A stretch of 64,000 bases of DNA from Marinobacter sp. 2_MG-2023 (GTDB taxonomy: Bacteria; Pseudomonadota; Gammaproteobacteria; Pseudomonadales; Oleiphilaceae), in assembly GCF_030546935.1 (NCBI RefSeq), contig NZ_JAUOPH010000001.1, positions 744,001 through 808,000 on the forward strand, read 5' to 3'. This document shows positions 9,904 through 18,613 of this stretch, piece after piece. The notes under the pieces are model-generated. The model had not been told where the DNA came from. It saw only the letters and a program-made list of their open reading frames with translations, and did no database searches. The first letter of the stretch is position 1. Every line of letters starts with the position of its first letter. The translations under genes were made by a program, and so were the position numbers.

Positions 9904-10763
9904 CAACCAGTATTACCTTACCCTCGCCCGCCAAACTGAACCTCTTTCTGCACATCGTTGGCAGGCGCCCGGATGGCTACCACGAGCTTCAAACGCTGTT
10001 TCAGTTCCTGGACTACGGTGATGACATCACACTGAGCCTGAGCCCTGCGCAAACCGGCGTGCGGCTGGAGAACCCGGTTCCGGGCGTCCCTGATGAAGAC
10101 AACCTGATCATGAAAGCTGCGCATGCTCTTGCAGAAAAGGCATCAGAAGAGCTACCAGGGGTAAGCATAGCCATCGAAAAGCGCCTACCCATGGGTGGCG
10201 GTCTGGGCGGCGGAAGCTCCAATGCGGCGACAACCCTGCTTGGGCTCAATCATCTCTGGAAGCTCGGACTAGGGTTGGATGAACTCGCAGAGACAGGGCT
10301 GGCTCTTGGCGCTGACGTGCCGGTTTTCGTACGCGGCCACGCTGCTTTTGGCGAAGGGGTTGGCGAAAAACTAACCCCCGCGTTCCCACCAGAAGACTGG
10401 TTTGTGGTGCTGAAACCTGCCTGTAACATCAACACAGGAAAGATATTTTCAGCGCAAGGGTTGACAAGGAACACCCCGAGAATCAAAATAGCGCCCGCTT
10501 TTGAGGGAGACGCCTCGAGGTACCGAAACGACTGTGAAGATGTAGTCAGAAGGCTGTATCCTGAAGTCAATCAGAGCATGGAATGGCTCACAAAATTCGG
10601 ACCTGCAAGATTAACCGGAACCGGGGCTTGCATATTTGGACGTTTCCCTACAGAATCCGCAGCCCGGATTATCTGGGAAAGCAAACCCTCCGGCATCACC
10701 GGGTTCGTAGCTAAAGGGGTGAACGTATCACCTCTTCACCAAAAGCTGACAGAGCTGGAATGA
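9900..10763 (+). CDS. ispE: 4-diphosphocytidyl-2-C-methyl-D-erythritol kinase
   Basis: GHMP-family kinase of the MEP isoprenoid pathway; it phosphorylates CDP-methylerythritol with ATP. It has 287 residues. The N-terminus [22 protein letters not shown] holds the substrate-binding Lys and Asn-containing segment. The glycine-rich ATP loop [20 protein letters not shown] lies near residues 96-115, with the C-terminal [10 protein letters not shown] loop near 240. The start is the GTG at 9900, overlapping the lolB stop as GTGA; a TTG at 9882 is in frame but within lolB. tRNA-Gln begins 20 bases downstream. Confidence 0.94.
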   Translation: MTTSITLPSPAKLNLFLHIVGRRPDGYHELQTLFQFLDYGDDITLSLSPAQTGVRLENPVPGVPDEDNLIMKAAHALAEKASEELPGVSIAIEKRLPMGGGLGGGSSNAATTLLGLNHLWKLGLGLDELAETGLALGADVPVFVRGHAAFGEGVGEKLTPAFPPEDWFVVLKPACNINTGKIFSAQGLTRNTPRIKIAPAFEGDASRYRNDCEDVVRRLYPEVNQSMEWLTKFGPARLTGTGACIFGRFPTESAARIIWESKPSGITGFVAKGVNVSPLHQKLTELE

Positions 10764-10782
10764 TGCCAAAAAAGCACGATAC

Positions 10783-10857
10783 TGGGGTGTCGCCAAGTGG
10801 TAAGGCAACGGGTTTTGATCCCGTCATGCGCAGGTTCGAATCCTGCCACCCCAGCCA
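10783..10857 (+). tRNA. tRNA-Gln (UUG anticodon)
   Basis: A 75-base cloverleaf with encoded CCA. The acceptor stem is TGGGGTG paired with CACCCCA, the anticodon loop reads TTTTGAT (anticodon TTG) and the T arm is CAGGTTCGAATCCTG. It lies between ispE and prs, a conserved position in Pseudomonas-like genomes, and probably shares the ispE transcript because the gap to ispE is too short for a clear promoter. Confidence 0.96.
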
Positions 10858-10909
10858 ACTTTCTCCCGCTTCTTCTGACTCAACCGCCGAAAATGAGAAG
10901 GGTCCCGTC

Positions 10910-11860
10910 GTGTCCAAACTGATGATTTTCGCAGGCAATGCCAATCCAGAGCTTGCCCACGCTATCGCCAAAAAACTCCACATCCCCATGGGAGAAGCCA
11001 CTGTAGGCAGCTTCAGTGATGGCGAAACCACCGTTGAGATTAACGAAAACGTACGCGGACACGATGTATTCATCATCCAACCCACGTGCTACCCCACGAA
11101 TGACAACCTTATGGAACTGATCGTGATGGCTGACGCCCTGCGTCGCGCTTCCGCATCACGCATCACAGCAGTCATTCCGTATTATGGCTACGCTCGCCAG
11201 GATCGCCGTGTGCGCTCCAGCCGGGTTGCCATCAGCGCCAAAATTGTTGCCGACATGATCTCCAGCATTGGCGTTGACCGTGTACTGACCGTAGACCTTC
11301 ATGCCGACCAGATTCAGGGCTTTTTCGACGTACCGGTTGATAACATCTACGCCACACCGGTACTGCTTGAAGACATAGAAAGGCAGCGTTTTGAGAACTT
11401 TGTCGTGGTCTCACCGGATGTGGGCGGTGTTGTGCGTGCCCGCGCCGTGGCCAAGCGACTGGATGATGCCGACCTGGCCATCATTGATAAGCGCCGCCCG
11501 AAGGCGAACGTCTCTCAGGTTATGCACATCATTGGTGATGTAGACGGCAAGACCTGCATCCTGGTTGACGACATCGTGGATACCGCCGGCACTTTGTGCA
11601 AAGCGGCGAATGCTCTTAAAGAGCGTGGCGCATCCCGGGTAGTGGCCTATATCACTCACCCTGTGCTTTCCGGCCCGGCTATCGAAAACATCGAGGCCTC
11701 CGACCTGGACGAATTGGTGGTCTGTGACACCATTCCACTGAGTGACAAAGCCAGAAACTGTGATAGAATCCGCCCCCTCAGTATGGCTGGACTGCTTGCG
11801 GAATCTATTCGTCGCGTTAGCAACGAAGAATCCATAAGCGCCCTGTTTGAGAATGTCTGA
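10910..11860 (+). CDS. prs: Ribose-phosphate pyrophosphokinase
   Basis: Makes PRPP from ribose 5-phosphate and ATP, feeding purine, pyrimidine, histidine, tryptophan and NAD synthesis. The GTG at 10910 gives 316 residues, the family norm, and is preceded by GAGAAGG with good spacing. A longer reading from 10760 would run through tRNA-Gln and is rejected. Visible motifs are [16 protein letters not shown] at the start, the ATP-binding YYGYARQDR near residue 97, [13 protein letters not shown] near 128 and the PRPP-binding loop [10 protein letters not shown] near residues 218-227. A strong terminator follows at 11923. Confidence 0.96.
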   Translation: MSKLMIFAGNANPELAHAIAKKLHIPMGEATVGSFSDGETTVEINENVRGHDVFIIQPTCYPTNDNLMELIVMADALRRASASRITAVIPYYGYARQDRRVRSSRVAISAKIVADMISSIGVDRVLTVDLHADQIQGFFDVPVDNIYATPVLLEDIERQRFENFVVVSPDVGGVVRARAVAKRLDDADLAIIDKRRPKANVSQVMHIIGDVDGKTCILVDDIVDTAGTLCKAANALKERGASRVVAYITHPVLSGPAIENIEASDLDELVVCDTIPLSDKARNCDRIRPLSMAGLLAESIRRVSNEESISALFENV

Positions 11861-11922
11861 GTAGGCTAAAAGCCGCAACACTCGGGAAAACAACAGGTTA
11901 CAGCAGATACAAGAAAGTTACC

Positions 11923-11956
11923 GAGTCGGGAGCCTAATCAGGCTCCCGACTCTTTT
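11923..11956 (+). terminator. Rho-independent terminator after prs
   Basis: A perfect 13-bp stem (11923-11935 with 11940-11952), four-base loop AATC, followed by TTTT. It separates prs from rplY. Confidence 0.88.
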
Positions 11957-11960
11957 AGTC

Positions 11961-11981
11961 AGCCGGAAAAATCCGGCTTTT
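11961..11981 (+). terminator. Second small hairpin before rplY
   Basis: A 7-bp stem AGCCGGA/TCCGGCT with an AAAA loop, then TTT, lying five bases past the prs terminator. It may be a back-up terminator or part of the rplY leader. Confidence 0.5.
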
Positions 11982-12045
11982 CGAAAACATCACCTGTCCC
12001 AACGCCTGGTCGCGGGCAGTTCAGGTGACGATTGAGGTACAAACC

Positions 12046-12696
12046 ATGTCTCAGGACTTTGTTATTGAAGCATTTCCTCGTGACGACAAGGGGAGAGGTG
12101 CGAGCCGCCGCCTGCGTCGCGAAGAGCGTAAAATTCCAGCCATCATTTACGGTGGTAACAAGGAAGCTACTCCGATTTCCATCTGGCACAACGAGCTGAA
12201 AAAGGCTCTGGAAAACGAAGCCTTCTTCTCGCACATTCTGACCATCGAACTGAATGGTAAGAAAGAAAGCGTAATCATGAAGGATCTTCAGCGGCACCCG
12301 TACAAGCTGCTGCTGACTCACGCTGACTTCCAGCGCGTAGACAAGGATCACGAAATCGTTGTTCAGGTTCCTCTGCACCTGCTGAACGAAGATGTAGCTC
12401 CGGCAATCAAGACCTTCGGCGGCGTTGCGTTCCGTCTGATGACCGAGATTGAAGTCGCCTGTCTGCCCCAGAACCTGCCCGAGTTCATCGAGCTTGATCT
12501 GGCAGACGTTGAGATGGACCAGGTTGTCCACCTGAGCGATCTGAAACTGCCAGAAGGCGTTCGTATCCCGGCTCTCCAGCACGACTCAGAGCACGACCAG
12601 GCTGTTGTATCCATCAACAAGCCAAAAGGCGTCAAGACTGACGAAGCTGAAGACGAAGCCGAAGGTGAAAGCGAAGAAGGCGAAGACAAGGAGTAA
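12046..12696 (+). CDS. rplY: 50S ribosomal protein L25 (CTC form)
   Basis: Binds 5S rRNA in the large subunit. The 216-residue length shows the long general-stress CTC/TL5 form: an N-terminal L25 domain (about 1-95, starting with FVIEAFPRDDKGRGASRRLRR) plus a C-terminal beta domain. It ends in a strongly acidic tail of repeated Glu and Asp from about residue 200. The start is ATG 12046 with TGAGGT eight bases upstream; the earlier in-frame ATG-like start at 12025 has no ribosome site. The pth gene follows after 21 bases. Confidence 0.94.
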   Translation: MSQDFVIEAFPRDDKGRGASRRLRREERKIPAIIYGGNKEATPISIWHNELKKALENEAFFSHILTIELNGKKESVIMKDLQRHPYKLLLTHADFQRVDKDHEIVVQVPLHLLNEDVAPAIKTFGGVAFRLMTEIEVACLPQNLPEFIELDLADVEMDQVVHLSDLKLPEGVRIPALQHDSEHDQAVVSINKPKGVKTDEAEDEAEGESEEGEDKE

Positions 12697-12717
12697 TTAC
12701 TCCGGAGGCGTTGGCAG

Positions 12718-13311
12718 ATGGCACAGGATATTGTCATGGTGGTTGGATTGGGTAACCCCGGTCCGGACTACGAGAATACCCGCCATAATGCCGGCGCCCT
12801 CTTCGTCGAAGCACTGGCCCGCGATGCGGGCCAGCCGCTCCGCCCCGAAAAAAAATATCACGGGCACTATGCCCGCATTCAGTGGCAAGGCCTTGAGCTT
12901 CACCTGCTGAACCCCGCTACTTTTATGAACCGCAGCGGCTTGTCCGTAAAAGCTCTCGCGGACTTTTTCAAGATCCCCCCAAGCCAGATACTCATCGCTC
13001 ACGACGAACTCGACCTGCCCCCCGGCACCGCCAAGCTGAAAAAAGGCGGAGGACACGGTGGACATAACGGCTTGCGAGACACCATTGCACACCTGGGCAC
13101 CAACGAATTTCAGCGTTTGCGCATTGGCATCGGACATCCCGGCGATAGCCGCAAGGTAACAGGCTACGTATTAGGCCGCCTTGGCAAACGGGAAACCGAA
13201 GACCTGAACGCAGTATTCAACGAAACTATGCGTGTGCTGCCCGACGCAGCTTCCGGAAAACTGGCCACTGCAATGAATCGTTTACACAGTTTCAAGCCGG
13301 ACATTGCCTGA
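12718..13311 (+). CDS. pth: Peptidyl-tRNA hydrolase
   Basis: Releases tRNA from prematurely terminated peptidyl-tRNA. The 197 residues match the family. Key motifs are VVGLGNPGPDYENTRHNAG with catalytic His23, the NPATFMNRSG loop and HDELDLPPG around residue 98, followed by GGGHGGHNGLRD. GGAGG lies ten bases before the ATG. It is cotranscribed with rplY and followed by ychF, the standard order. Confidence 0.96.
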   Translation: MAQDIVMVVGLGNPGPDYENTRHNAGALFVEALARDAGQPLRPEKKYHGHYARIQWQGLELHLLNPATFMNRSGLSVKALADFFKIPPSQILIAHDELDLPPGTAKLKKGGGHGGHNGLRDTIAHLGTNEFQRLRIGIGHPGDSRKVTGYVLGRLGKRETEDLNAVFNETMRVLPDAASGKLATAMNRLHSFKPDIA

Positions 13312-13383
13312 ACCTCCACAGCGAAACGCTCAGCTCTTCAGCCCCCTGAATATCCCTTACTCGCACACACTGCCCGACACCGG

Positions 13384-13389
13384 TATAAT
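13384..13389 (+). promoter_or_regulatory. Possible -10 box upstream of ychF
   Basis: A TATAAT sits 35 bases before the ychF start codon in a 113 bp intergenic gap. No convincing -35 lies at the right distance, so this is a weak candidate. Confidence 0.3.
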
Positions 13390-13424
13390 CCCGCCAAATT
13401 TTCTCGTACCAGCAGAGGCATTCC

Positions 13425-14516
13425 ATGGGTTTTAACTGCGGCATCGTCGGCCTTCCTAACGTCGGCAAATCTACCCTGTTCAACGCACTGACCAAAGCAG
13501 GCATTGGCGCGGAAAATTTCCCGTTCTGCACCATCGAACCGAACGCAGGCGTGGTTGCCATGCCAGACCCCCGGCTGGATAAACTGGCGGAAATTGTAAA
13601 ACCGCAGCGCACCGTGCCCACGACCATGGAATTTGTCGATATCGCCGGCCTTGTCGCAGGCGCATCCAAGGGCGAAGGCCTGGGCAATCAGTTTCTCGCC
13701 AATATTCGCCAGACCGAAGCTATCGCACACGTAGTGCGCTGCTTTGACGACCCCAACGTTATTCACGTTGCCAACAAGATAGATCCGGCGGCCGATATTG
13801 AAATCATCAATACCGAGCTTGCACTGGCCGACATGGATACCGTTGAGAAAGCCATCAAGCGTGTTCAGCGGATTGCCAAGGGTGGCGATAAAGAAGCCAA
13901 GGCCCAGATCGAGATCTTTGAACGCTTGTTGCCCGTGCTGAACGAAGGCAAGCCCGTACGCGGCATGGGGCTGGATAAAGACGAATTGCAACTGATCCGC
14001 GAACTGTGCCTCTTAACCATCAAACCAACCATGTACATCGCCAACGTGAGCGAAGACGGTTTCGAGAACAACCCGTACCTGGATACCGTGCGTGAGATTG
14101 CGGAAAGCGAGAACGCGGTTGTCGTTCCTATCTGTAACAAAATCGAGTCTGAGATTTCCGAGCTGGAAGATGATGAAAAAAGCATGTTCCTGAGCGAAAT
14201 GGGCATGGATGAACCAGGGCTTGATCGCGTTATCCGCGCCGGCTACAGATTGCTGGATCTGCAGACCTACTTCACTGCCGGAGTAAAAGAAGTGCGAGCC
14301 TGGACCGTTAAAATCGGTGCCACTGCACCTCAAGCCGCTGCTGTTATCCACACCGACTTCGAGCGCGGCTTCATACGCGCGGAAATCATCAGTTATGAGG
14401 ATTTCGTGAAATATAATGGCGAAGCCGGGTCTAAAGAAGCAGGAAAATGGCGCTTGGAAGGCAAGGAATACATCGTTGAAGATGGCGACGTCATCCACTT
14501 CCGATTTAACGTTTAA
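13425..14516 (+). CDS. ychF: Redox/ribosome-associated ATPase YchF (OLA1 type)
   Basis: Obg-family P-loop protein that in known cases prefers ATP and associates with ribosomes. It has 363 residues. The P-loop is [14 protein letters not shown] at the N-terminus, switch II is [20 protein letters not shown], and a coiled-coil insert covers about residues 125-200. The C-terminal TGS domain includes [17 protein letters not shown]. The noncanonical G4 motif characteristic of the subfamily is present in place of NKxD (…[10 protein letters not shown]). Gene order pth-ychF is conserved. A GC-rich inverted repeat at about 14526-14557 without a T tract may end the transcript. Confidence 0.95.
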   Translation: MGFNCGIVGLPNVGKSTLFNALTKAGIGAENFPFCTIEPNAGVVAMPDPRLDKLAEIVKPQRTVPTTMEFVDIAGLVAGASKGEGLGNQFLANIRQTEAIAHVVRCFDDPNVIHVANKIDPAADIEIINTELALADMDTVEKAIKRVQRIAKGGDKEAKAQIEIFERLLPVLNEGKPVRGMGLDKDELQLIRELCLLTIKPTMYIANVSEDGFENNPYLDTVREIAESENAVVVPICNKIESEISELEDDEKSMFLSEMGMDEPGLDRVIRAGYRLLDLQTYFTAGVKEVRAWTVKIGATAPQAAAVIHTDFERGFIRAEIISYEDFVKYNGEAGSKEAGKWRLEGKEYIVEDGDVIHFRFNV

Positions 14517-14593
14517 CGCATACTCGCCCCTCTTTTCATCTTGAGGAGGGGCCTTGCAATAACACTCCGTTAAACGGCGGCCAGGCCTCACCT

Positions 14594-15100
14594 ATGCCTT
14601 CTCCACTGAATAACATTGTTTTGATCGGTATGCCGGGCTCAGGCAAGAGCACTGTGGGCGTTGTGCTGGCCAAGGCCGCAGCACTGGCGTTTGTCGATAC
14701 GGACCTTTTGATTCAGTCACAGGCCGGCGACAGCTTACAGAGCATTGTTGATAATGCAGGCTACGAAGCCTTGCGCAGCGTTGAGGAGCAAGTGCTGTGC
14801 AACCTGGACGTTACCGGCCACGTCATTGCAACCGGTGGCAGCGCGGTTTACAGCGAACGTGCGATGCAGCATCTCAAGCGCAACAGTGTGGTTGTTTTTC
14901 TGGACATACCTCTTGCAACGGTGTGCCAGCGTATTGGCGACTTCAGCCTCAGAGGCATTTCAAAACGCCCTGAGCAGACAATGGAAGAACTGTTCGCCGA
15001 GCGGCGCGCGCTCTATACCCTCTACGCCGACCTGACCGTCAACGGCGAGCACAAAACCCAGGACCAGGTGTGCGAAGAGATCCTCAAGAAGGCTTGCTGA
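14594..15100 (+). CDS. Shikimate kinase-like P-loop kinase
   Basis: A 168-residue nucleoside-monophosphate-kinase-fold protein closest to shikimate kinases. The P-loop GMPGSGKST is at residues 12-20 and the substrate/Mg motif DTD at 35-37. An ALRSVEEQVL segment corresponds to the shikimate-contacting Arg, ATGGSAVY to the GG motif near 81, and SKRPEQTMEELFAERRALY to the lid and adenine loop. It is not beside aroB, where the housekeeping aroK normally lies, so it may be a second kinase with a different substrate. Its last 17 bases overlap convergently with the hydrolase gene on the other strand. Confidence 0.75.
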   Translation: MPSPLNNIVLIGMPGSGKSTVGVVLAKAAALAFVDTDLLIQSQAGDSLQSIVDNAGYEALRSVEEQVLCNLDVTGHVIATGGSAVYSERAMQHLKRNSVVVFLDIPLATVCQRIGDFSLRGISKRPEQTMEELFAERRALYTLYADLTVNGEHKTQDQVCEEILKKAC

Positions 15101-16136
15101 CCGGATTTCCTGCGATATAACGCTGAACCCTTCTGAAAAGATGGTCCAGAAACATCGGATCCAGAGGCAGCAGATGCCCGCTTTCCGGCATTATATCCAG
15201 CGAAACGTCGGGAATTTCCCGAGCCATGTGTCGCGCGAACTCCACGGGAACGAAGGTATCCCGCTCACCCTGATAGATATGTACCGGCACATGGATCTCT
15301 GCCAATTCAAAAGGCCAGGCCTTCCATTGCACCTTAAGATCCTGAATAGTCCCCTTCACACCTTGTGCCAACGCCTCCTGCTGATTACGAACAAACAGCT
15401 CTGAGCGCGCCTTGTCCTGAAGTAGCGCCTGATCAGATGGGGGCATCTCGCCTTCTGCGACAGCCATATAGACTTCCGGCAAAGCCAGATCGGCCCATCG
15501 GGCCACTTTGAGAGCCTGTCTGAACAATACGGGATGCTCTTCAGACAGTTCAGGGCCACGCAGCCCGTATTCACTCATCAGCGCCCGTGCCTCAGCGTAC
15601 TCGCCAAAGTTGGTGTAACCGGATATGGAGATCGCAAAGCGGACTCTTTGGGGTAGGTAGTAAGCTGCCGCCAATACCGGTGGACCGCCGCTCGACCAGC
15701 CCATCAAACCAAAACCCTCAATCCCTTTCTCATCCGCCAGCTTTTCGATATCTCTGGCAAAATCCAGCAGCCCATAATTGGAGACAAAATCGGACCCGCC
15801 TATACCGGGCCTGTCCATAACAATTAGCCGGACCCCGTATTCCCATGCCTTGGCATCCATAAACAATAATTCCAGGCGGGAACCAGGATTGCCGTGGGCG
15901 TAGAATACTGGATAGCCCTGCGGGTCTCCGCGCTCCAGCCATGCGACCCGACGTGTACTCCAGAGTGAAAACCGGGGCTCTCCTTTATCAAGCTGCTGTG
16001 ACATGGTGACGTCGCGGTCCGCTTTCATCGACATACAACCGGGCAGCATCACGCACACCGCCATCACACCAAGCAAGTTCCTGAGCACTCTGTACAACCC
16101 GACTGTCCACCTTACTTCCACGCCCCCCTGCGTCAT
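15084..16136 (-). CDS. Alpha/beta hydrolase lipoprotein
   Basis: A 350-residue alpha/beta hydrolase with an N-terminal lipoprotein signal ending LPGC (…VMAVCVMLPGCMS), so it is probably membrane-anchored in the envelope. The core shows VFYAHGNPGSR (oxyanion region), the nucleophile elbow GWSSGG, an acid in GERDTFVP and the catalytic His in ESGHLLPLD. The start is uncertain: ATG 16136 is used, but GTG 16121 or an internal TTG closer to the signal would shorten a long n-region. Substrate unknown; esterase or peptidase are both possible. It stands alone on its strand. Confidence 0.75.
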   Translation of the reverse strand: MTQGGVEVRWTVGLYRVLRNLLGVMAVCVMLPGCMSMKADRDVTMSQQLDKGEPRFSLWSTRRVAWLERGDPQGYPVFYAHGNPGSRLELLFMDAKAWEYGVRLIVMDRPGIGGSDFVSNYGLLDFARDIEKLADEKGIEGFGLMGWSSGGPPVLAAAYYLPQRVRFAISISGYTNFGEYAEARALMSEYGLRGPELSEEHPVLFRQALKVARWADLALPEVYMAVAEGEMPPSDQALLQDKARSELFVRNQQEALAQGVKGTIQDLKVQWKAWPFELAEIHVPVHIYQGERDTFVPVEFARHMAREIPDVSLDIMPESGHLLPLDPMFLDHLFRRVQRYIAGNPVSKPS

Positions 16137-16323
16137 ACTCAACTACAGGTTAGTCTAACTCTGACATTAGCAACAACGCCCCTGACCTCATGACAGAACC
16201 ATGTTAAATCCGGATGAATTTGTGCAGATCAAAAATCTCATTCAAATCATTGTTTTATATTATCTTATACGGCCTTGAACCGACCAAAAAGACGGACAAA
16301 TGATCAGATTTTCCAGCCAGCTA

Positions 16324-16352
16324 TTGACACCTACGTCCTCCGTACATAAGAT
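16324..16352 (+). promoter_or_regulatory. Sigma-70 promoter of tRNA-Met
   Basis: A perfect -35 TTGACA (16324-16329), 17-base spacer and -10 TAAGAT (16347-16352), followed by ACGCGCC, a GC-rich discriminator typical of stringently controlled stable RNA genes. The tRNA starts 30 bases after the -10. The remaining intergenic stretch 16137-16323 is AT-rich at 16228-16275 and shows no gene. Confidence 0.88.
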
Positions 16353-16381
16353 ACGCGCCGCTTCCTTTGGTGAAGCGAAGT

Positions 16382-16458
16382 GGCAAGGTAGCTCAGTTGG
16401 TTAGAGCACAGCACTCATAATGCTGGGGTCGGCGGTTCAACTCCGCCCCTTGCTACCA
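16382..16458 (+). tRNA. tRNA-Met (elongator, CAU anticodon)
   Basis: A 77-base cloverleaf with encoded CCA. The anticodon loop is CTCATAA in stem CAGCA/TGCTG; the D arm AGCTCAGTTGGTTAGAGC is as in E. coli elongator tRNA-Met, and there are no initiator-type G-C pairs in the anticodon stem. The acceptor GGCAAGG pairs with CCTTGCT, so pair 1-72 is G-U instead of the usual G-C. tRNA-Ile2 (lysidine) also has CAU, but the D and anticodon arms fit Met better. Confidence 0.92.
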
Positions 16459-16465
16459 GTATTCG

Positions 16466-16499
16466 AAAAAGGTCGCGACTCAGGTCGCGGCCTTTTTTT
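16466..16499 (+). terminator. Rho-independent terminator after tRNA-Met
   Basis: Stem GGTCGCGAC/GTCGCGGCC (one G-T pair) with a TCAG loop, flanked by A5 and followed by TTTTTTT. Confidence 0.9.
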
Positions 16500-16549
16500 A
16501 TTTCCGGGCAACGAAAAGGCGCTAAGCCCTGCCCTTGCGGAGAGTTCTG

Positions 16550-17017
16550 ATGAGATCCACCGACGACAGAATCCGGCAAGCGATTTCTTTTGAAGTTGTC
16601 GGGCTGCTGATTTCCGTTCCCCTCGCAGCCGTCGCCTTCGGCTTTTCCCTCGAAAAGACCGGTGTGCTTGGGCTGATCGGCGCCACCCTGGCCACGACAT
16701 GGAATTACATCTTCAATCTGGGCTTCGATCACACGCTTAAAAAGCTGACAGGCTCAACACGCAAGTCCTTCAAGGTTCGCATTCTGCACGCCTTCAGCTT
16801 CGAGCTGGGATTGTTAATTGCCTTCCTTCCGATTATTGCCTGGTGGATGGGCATCGGATTGCTGGAAGCGCTGTTGGTCGATGTTTCATTTGCACTGTTT
16901 TATCTGGTGTACGCCTTCGTGTTCACCTGGTGTTACGACACGATCTTTCCTGACCCGGATACAGCTGAAACAACCCAAAAAACTTCATCATCGCCAGCGC
17001 CCGAAGCCCGTAAATAA
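16550..17017 (+). CDS. PACE-family efflux transporter (AceI-like)
   Basis: Inner-membrane protein of the proteobacterial antimicrobial compound efflux family, whose members export chlorhexidine and diamine-like compounds. The 155 residues contain two tandem bacterial transmembrane-pair domains with four helices. The first has RIRQAISFEVVGLLISVPL, with the conserved membrane-embedded Glu of the FE motif; the second has the matching FKVRILHAFSFELGLLIAF, again with FE. WNYIFNLGFD is also typical. The start is ATG 16550 with GGAG seven bases upstream. No regulator lies adjacent; the substrate is not predictable. Confidence 0.87.
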   Translation: MRSTDDRIRQAISFEVVGLLISVPLAAVAFGFSLEKTGVLGLIGATLATTWNYIFNLGFDHTLKKLTGSTRKSFKVRILHAFSFELGLLIAFLPIIAWWMGIGLLEALLVDVSFALFYLVYAFVFTWCYDTIFPDPDTAETTQKTSSSPAPEARK

Positions 17018-17181
17018 GGCTCCATACCGCGAAGGACTACCCGGTACCAGCTTGCCTCACCATGTACATATGACCTTCCGGCATGTCTCGATTGCATACC
17101 GTTATAAACCCCGCTAAATCTATATGGCATACTGACGTCCGAAACCGATAACAACGACTATCCATTCGCAAGGAAGTTAAC

Positions 17182-18459
17182 ATGAAATTCGAGACGCTCG
17201 CCCTCCACGCCGGCTTCAAAGGCGACCCGACTACCAAGGCAGCTACCACACCGATATACCAGACCACGTCCTACACGTTTGACGACACCCAGCACGGTGC
17301 AGATCTGTTCAACCTGAAGGTTGCGGGCAACATTTATACCCGGATCATGAACCCGACCAACTCGGTCCTTGAAGAGCGCATGACGGCCCTTGAAGGCGGC
17401 GTTGGCGCTCTCGCAGTTGCCTCCGGCATGTCTGCCATTACCTATGCTCTGCAAACAATCTGCCGGGTTGGTAACAATATTGTCAGCACCAGCCAGCTCT
17501 ATGGCGGCACCTACAATCTGTTCGCCCACTCGCTGCCCAATCAGGGCATTGAGTGCCGCATGGTCCGCCACGACGATTTCGACGCCATCGATAACGCTAT
17601 TGATGACCAGACCCGCGCACTGTTCTGCGAATCCATTGGCAACCCTGCCGGTAACGTGGTGGATATTGCCCGTTGGGCCGAAATCGCACACAAGCACGGT
17701 ATTCCGCTGATCGTGGATAACACCGTCGCCACGCCCTATCTCTGCCGGCCGTTCGAGCACGGGGCAGACATCGTGATTCACTCCCTGACCAAGTATATTG
17801 GCGGCCACGGCACAACCGTAGCCGGGTGCGTGGTCGATTCCGGCAAGTTTGACTGGAAGGCCAACGGTGCCAAGTTCCCGATGATGAACGAGCCAGACCC
17901 GTCCTATCATGGTGTGGTTTATACCGAAGCCCTCGGCGCCGCTGCTTTCATCGGTCGGTGCCGCGTTGTGCCTCTGCGCAACACCGGCTCTGCTCTCTCG
18001 CCATTCAACTCGTTCCTGATCATGCAGGGCCTGGAAACTCTGGGCTTGCGCATGGAGCGTCATTGCGAGAACGCCGAAAAAGTGGCCGACTTCCTGCAGA
18101 ATCACCCGGCTGTAGCGTGGGTGAATTACGCAGCGCTGGCGAACAGCCCATACAAAGCCACTTGCGACAAGATTTGCGGCGGCAAAGCATCTGGCATCGT
18201 GAGTTTCGGCATTAAGGGCGGACGTGAAGCCGGCGCCAAATTTATCGATGCGCTGGATATGATCTACCGCCTGGTGAATATTGGTGACGCCAAGTCTCTG
18301 GCCTGCCACCCGGCAACCACTACTCACCGCCAGTTAAATGCGGAAGAGCTCGAAAACGCGGGTGTCAGTGAAGACCTGGTGCGTCTGTCGATCGGGATTG
18401 AGCACGTAGACGACATACTTGCCGACATCACTCAGGCACTGGAAAAAGCCCAGGCCTGA
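17182..18459 (+). CDS. metY: O-acetylhomoserine sulfhydrylase
   Basis: PLP enzyme making homocysteine from O-acetyl-L-homoserine and sulfide in direct-sulfhydrylation methionine synthesis. The 425 residues fit MetY, which is longer than the MetZ/MetB group. The start [12 protein letters not shown] is characteristic, with [14 protein letters not shown] next, the cofactor lysine in [11 protein letters not shown] near residue 206 and the C-terminal [14 protein letters not shown] segment. AAGGAAG precedes the ATG. I looked in 17018-17181 for a SAM-type riboswitch or Met box and saw neither clearly. Confidence 0.93.
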   Translation: MKFETLALHAGFKGDPTTKAATTPIYQTTSYTFDDTQHGADLFNLKVAGNIYTRIMNPTNSVLEERMTALEGGVGALAVASGMSAITYALQTICRVGNNIVSTSQLYGGTYNLFAHSLPNQGIECRMVRHDDFDAIDNAIDDQTRALFCESIGNPAGNVVDIARWAEIAHKHGIPLIVDNTVATPYLCRPFEHGADIVIHSLTKYIGGHGTTVAGCVVDSGKFDWKANGAKFPMMNEPDPSYHGVVYTEALGAAAFIGRCRVVPLRNTGSALSPFNSFLIMQGLETLGLRMERHCENAEKVADFLQNHPAVAWVNYAALANSPYKATCDKICGGKASGIVSFGIKGGREAGAKFIDALDMIYRLVNIGDAKSLACHPATTTHRQLNAEELENAGVSEDLVRLSIGIEHVDDILADITQALEKAQA

Positions 18460-18546
18460 TTGCTCCTGGCCACTAGCTCCCAACCGGGTACGACGAATGT
18501 CGCACCCGGTAACTCTTACCGCACCCAGTGATTGCCCTTACCCGCC

Positions 18547-18575
18547 TTGTAACTGCTCCGCCGCCCCATTATTCT
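18547..18575 (+). promoter_or_regulatory. Possible lipA promoter
   Basis: TTGTAA (18547-18552), a 17-base spacer and TATTCT (18570-18575), ending about 38 bases before the lipA start codon. A reasonable match, unsupported by other evidence. Confidence 0.45.
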
Positions 18576-18613
18576 CTAAGGTTCCCTATAGTCTTGATGA
18601 GAGTCCGGTTGCA

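Noticed and set aside
10760-10909. Extended prs start through tRNA-Gln
   Set aside because: Translation through a tRNA gene is implausible; GTG 10910 gives the normal length and a good ribosome site.
17018-17181. SAM riboswitch or Met-type operator before metY
   Set aside because: No conserved riboswitch core or repeated operator could be identified by eye.
17158-18327. Long open frame (389 codons) on the strand opposite metY
   Set aside because: It lies fully inside metY, which has a clear family match and ribosome site; the antisense reading has no recognisable domain.
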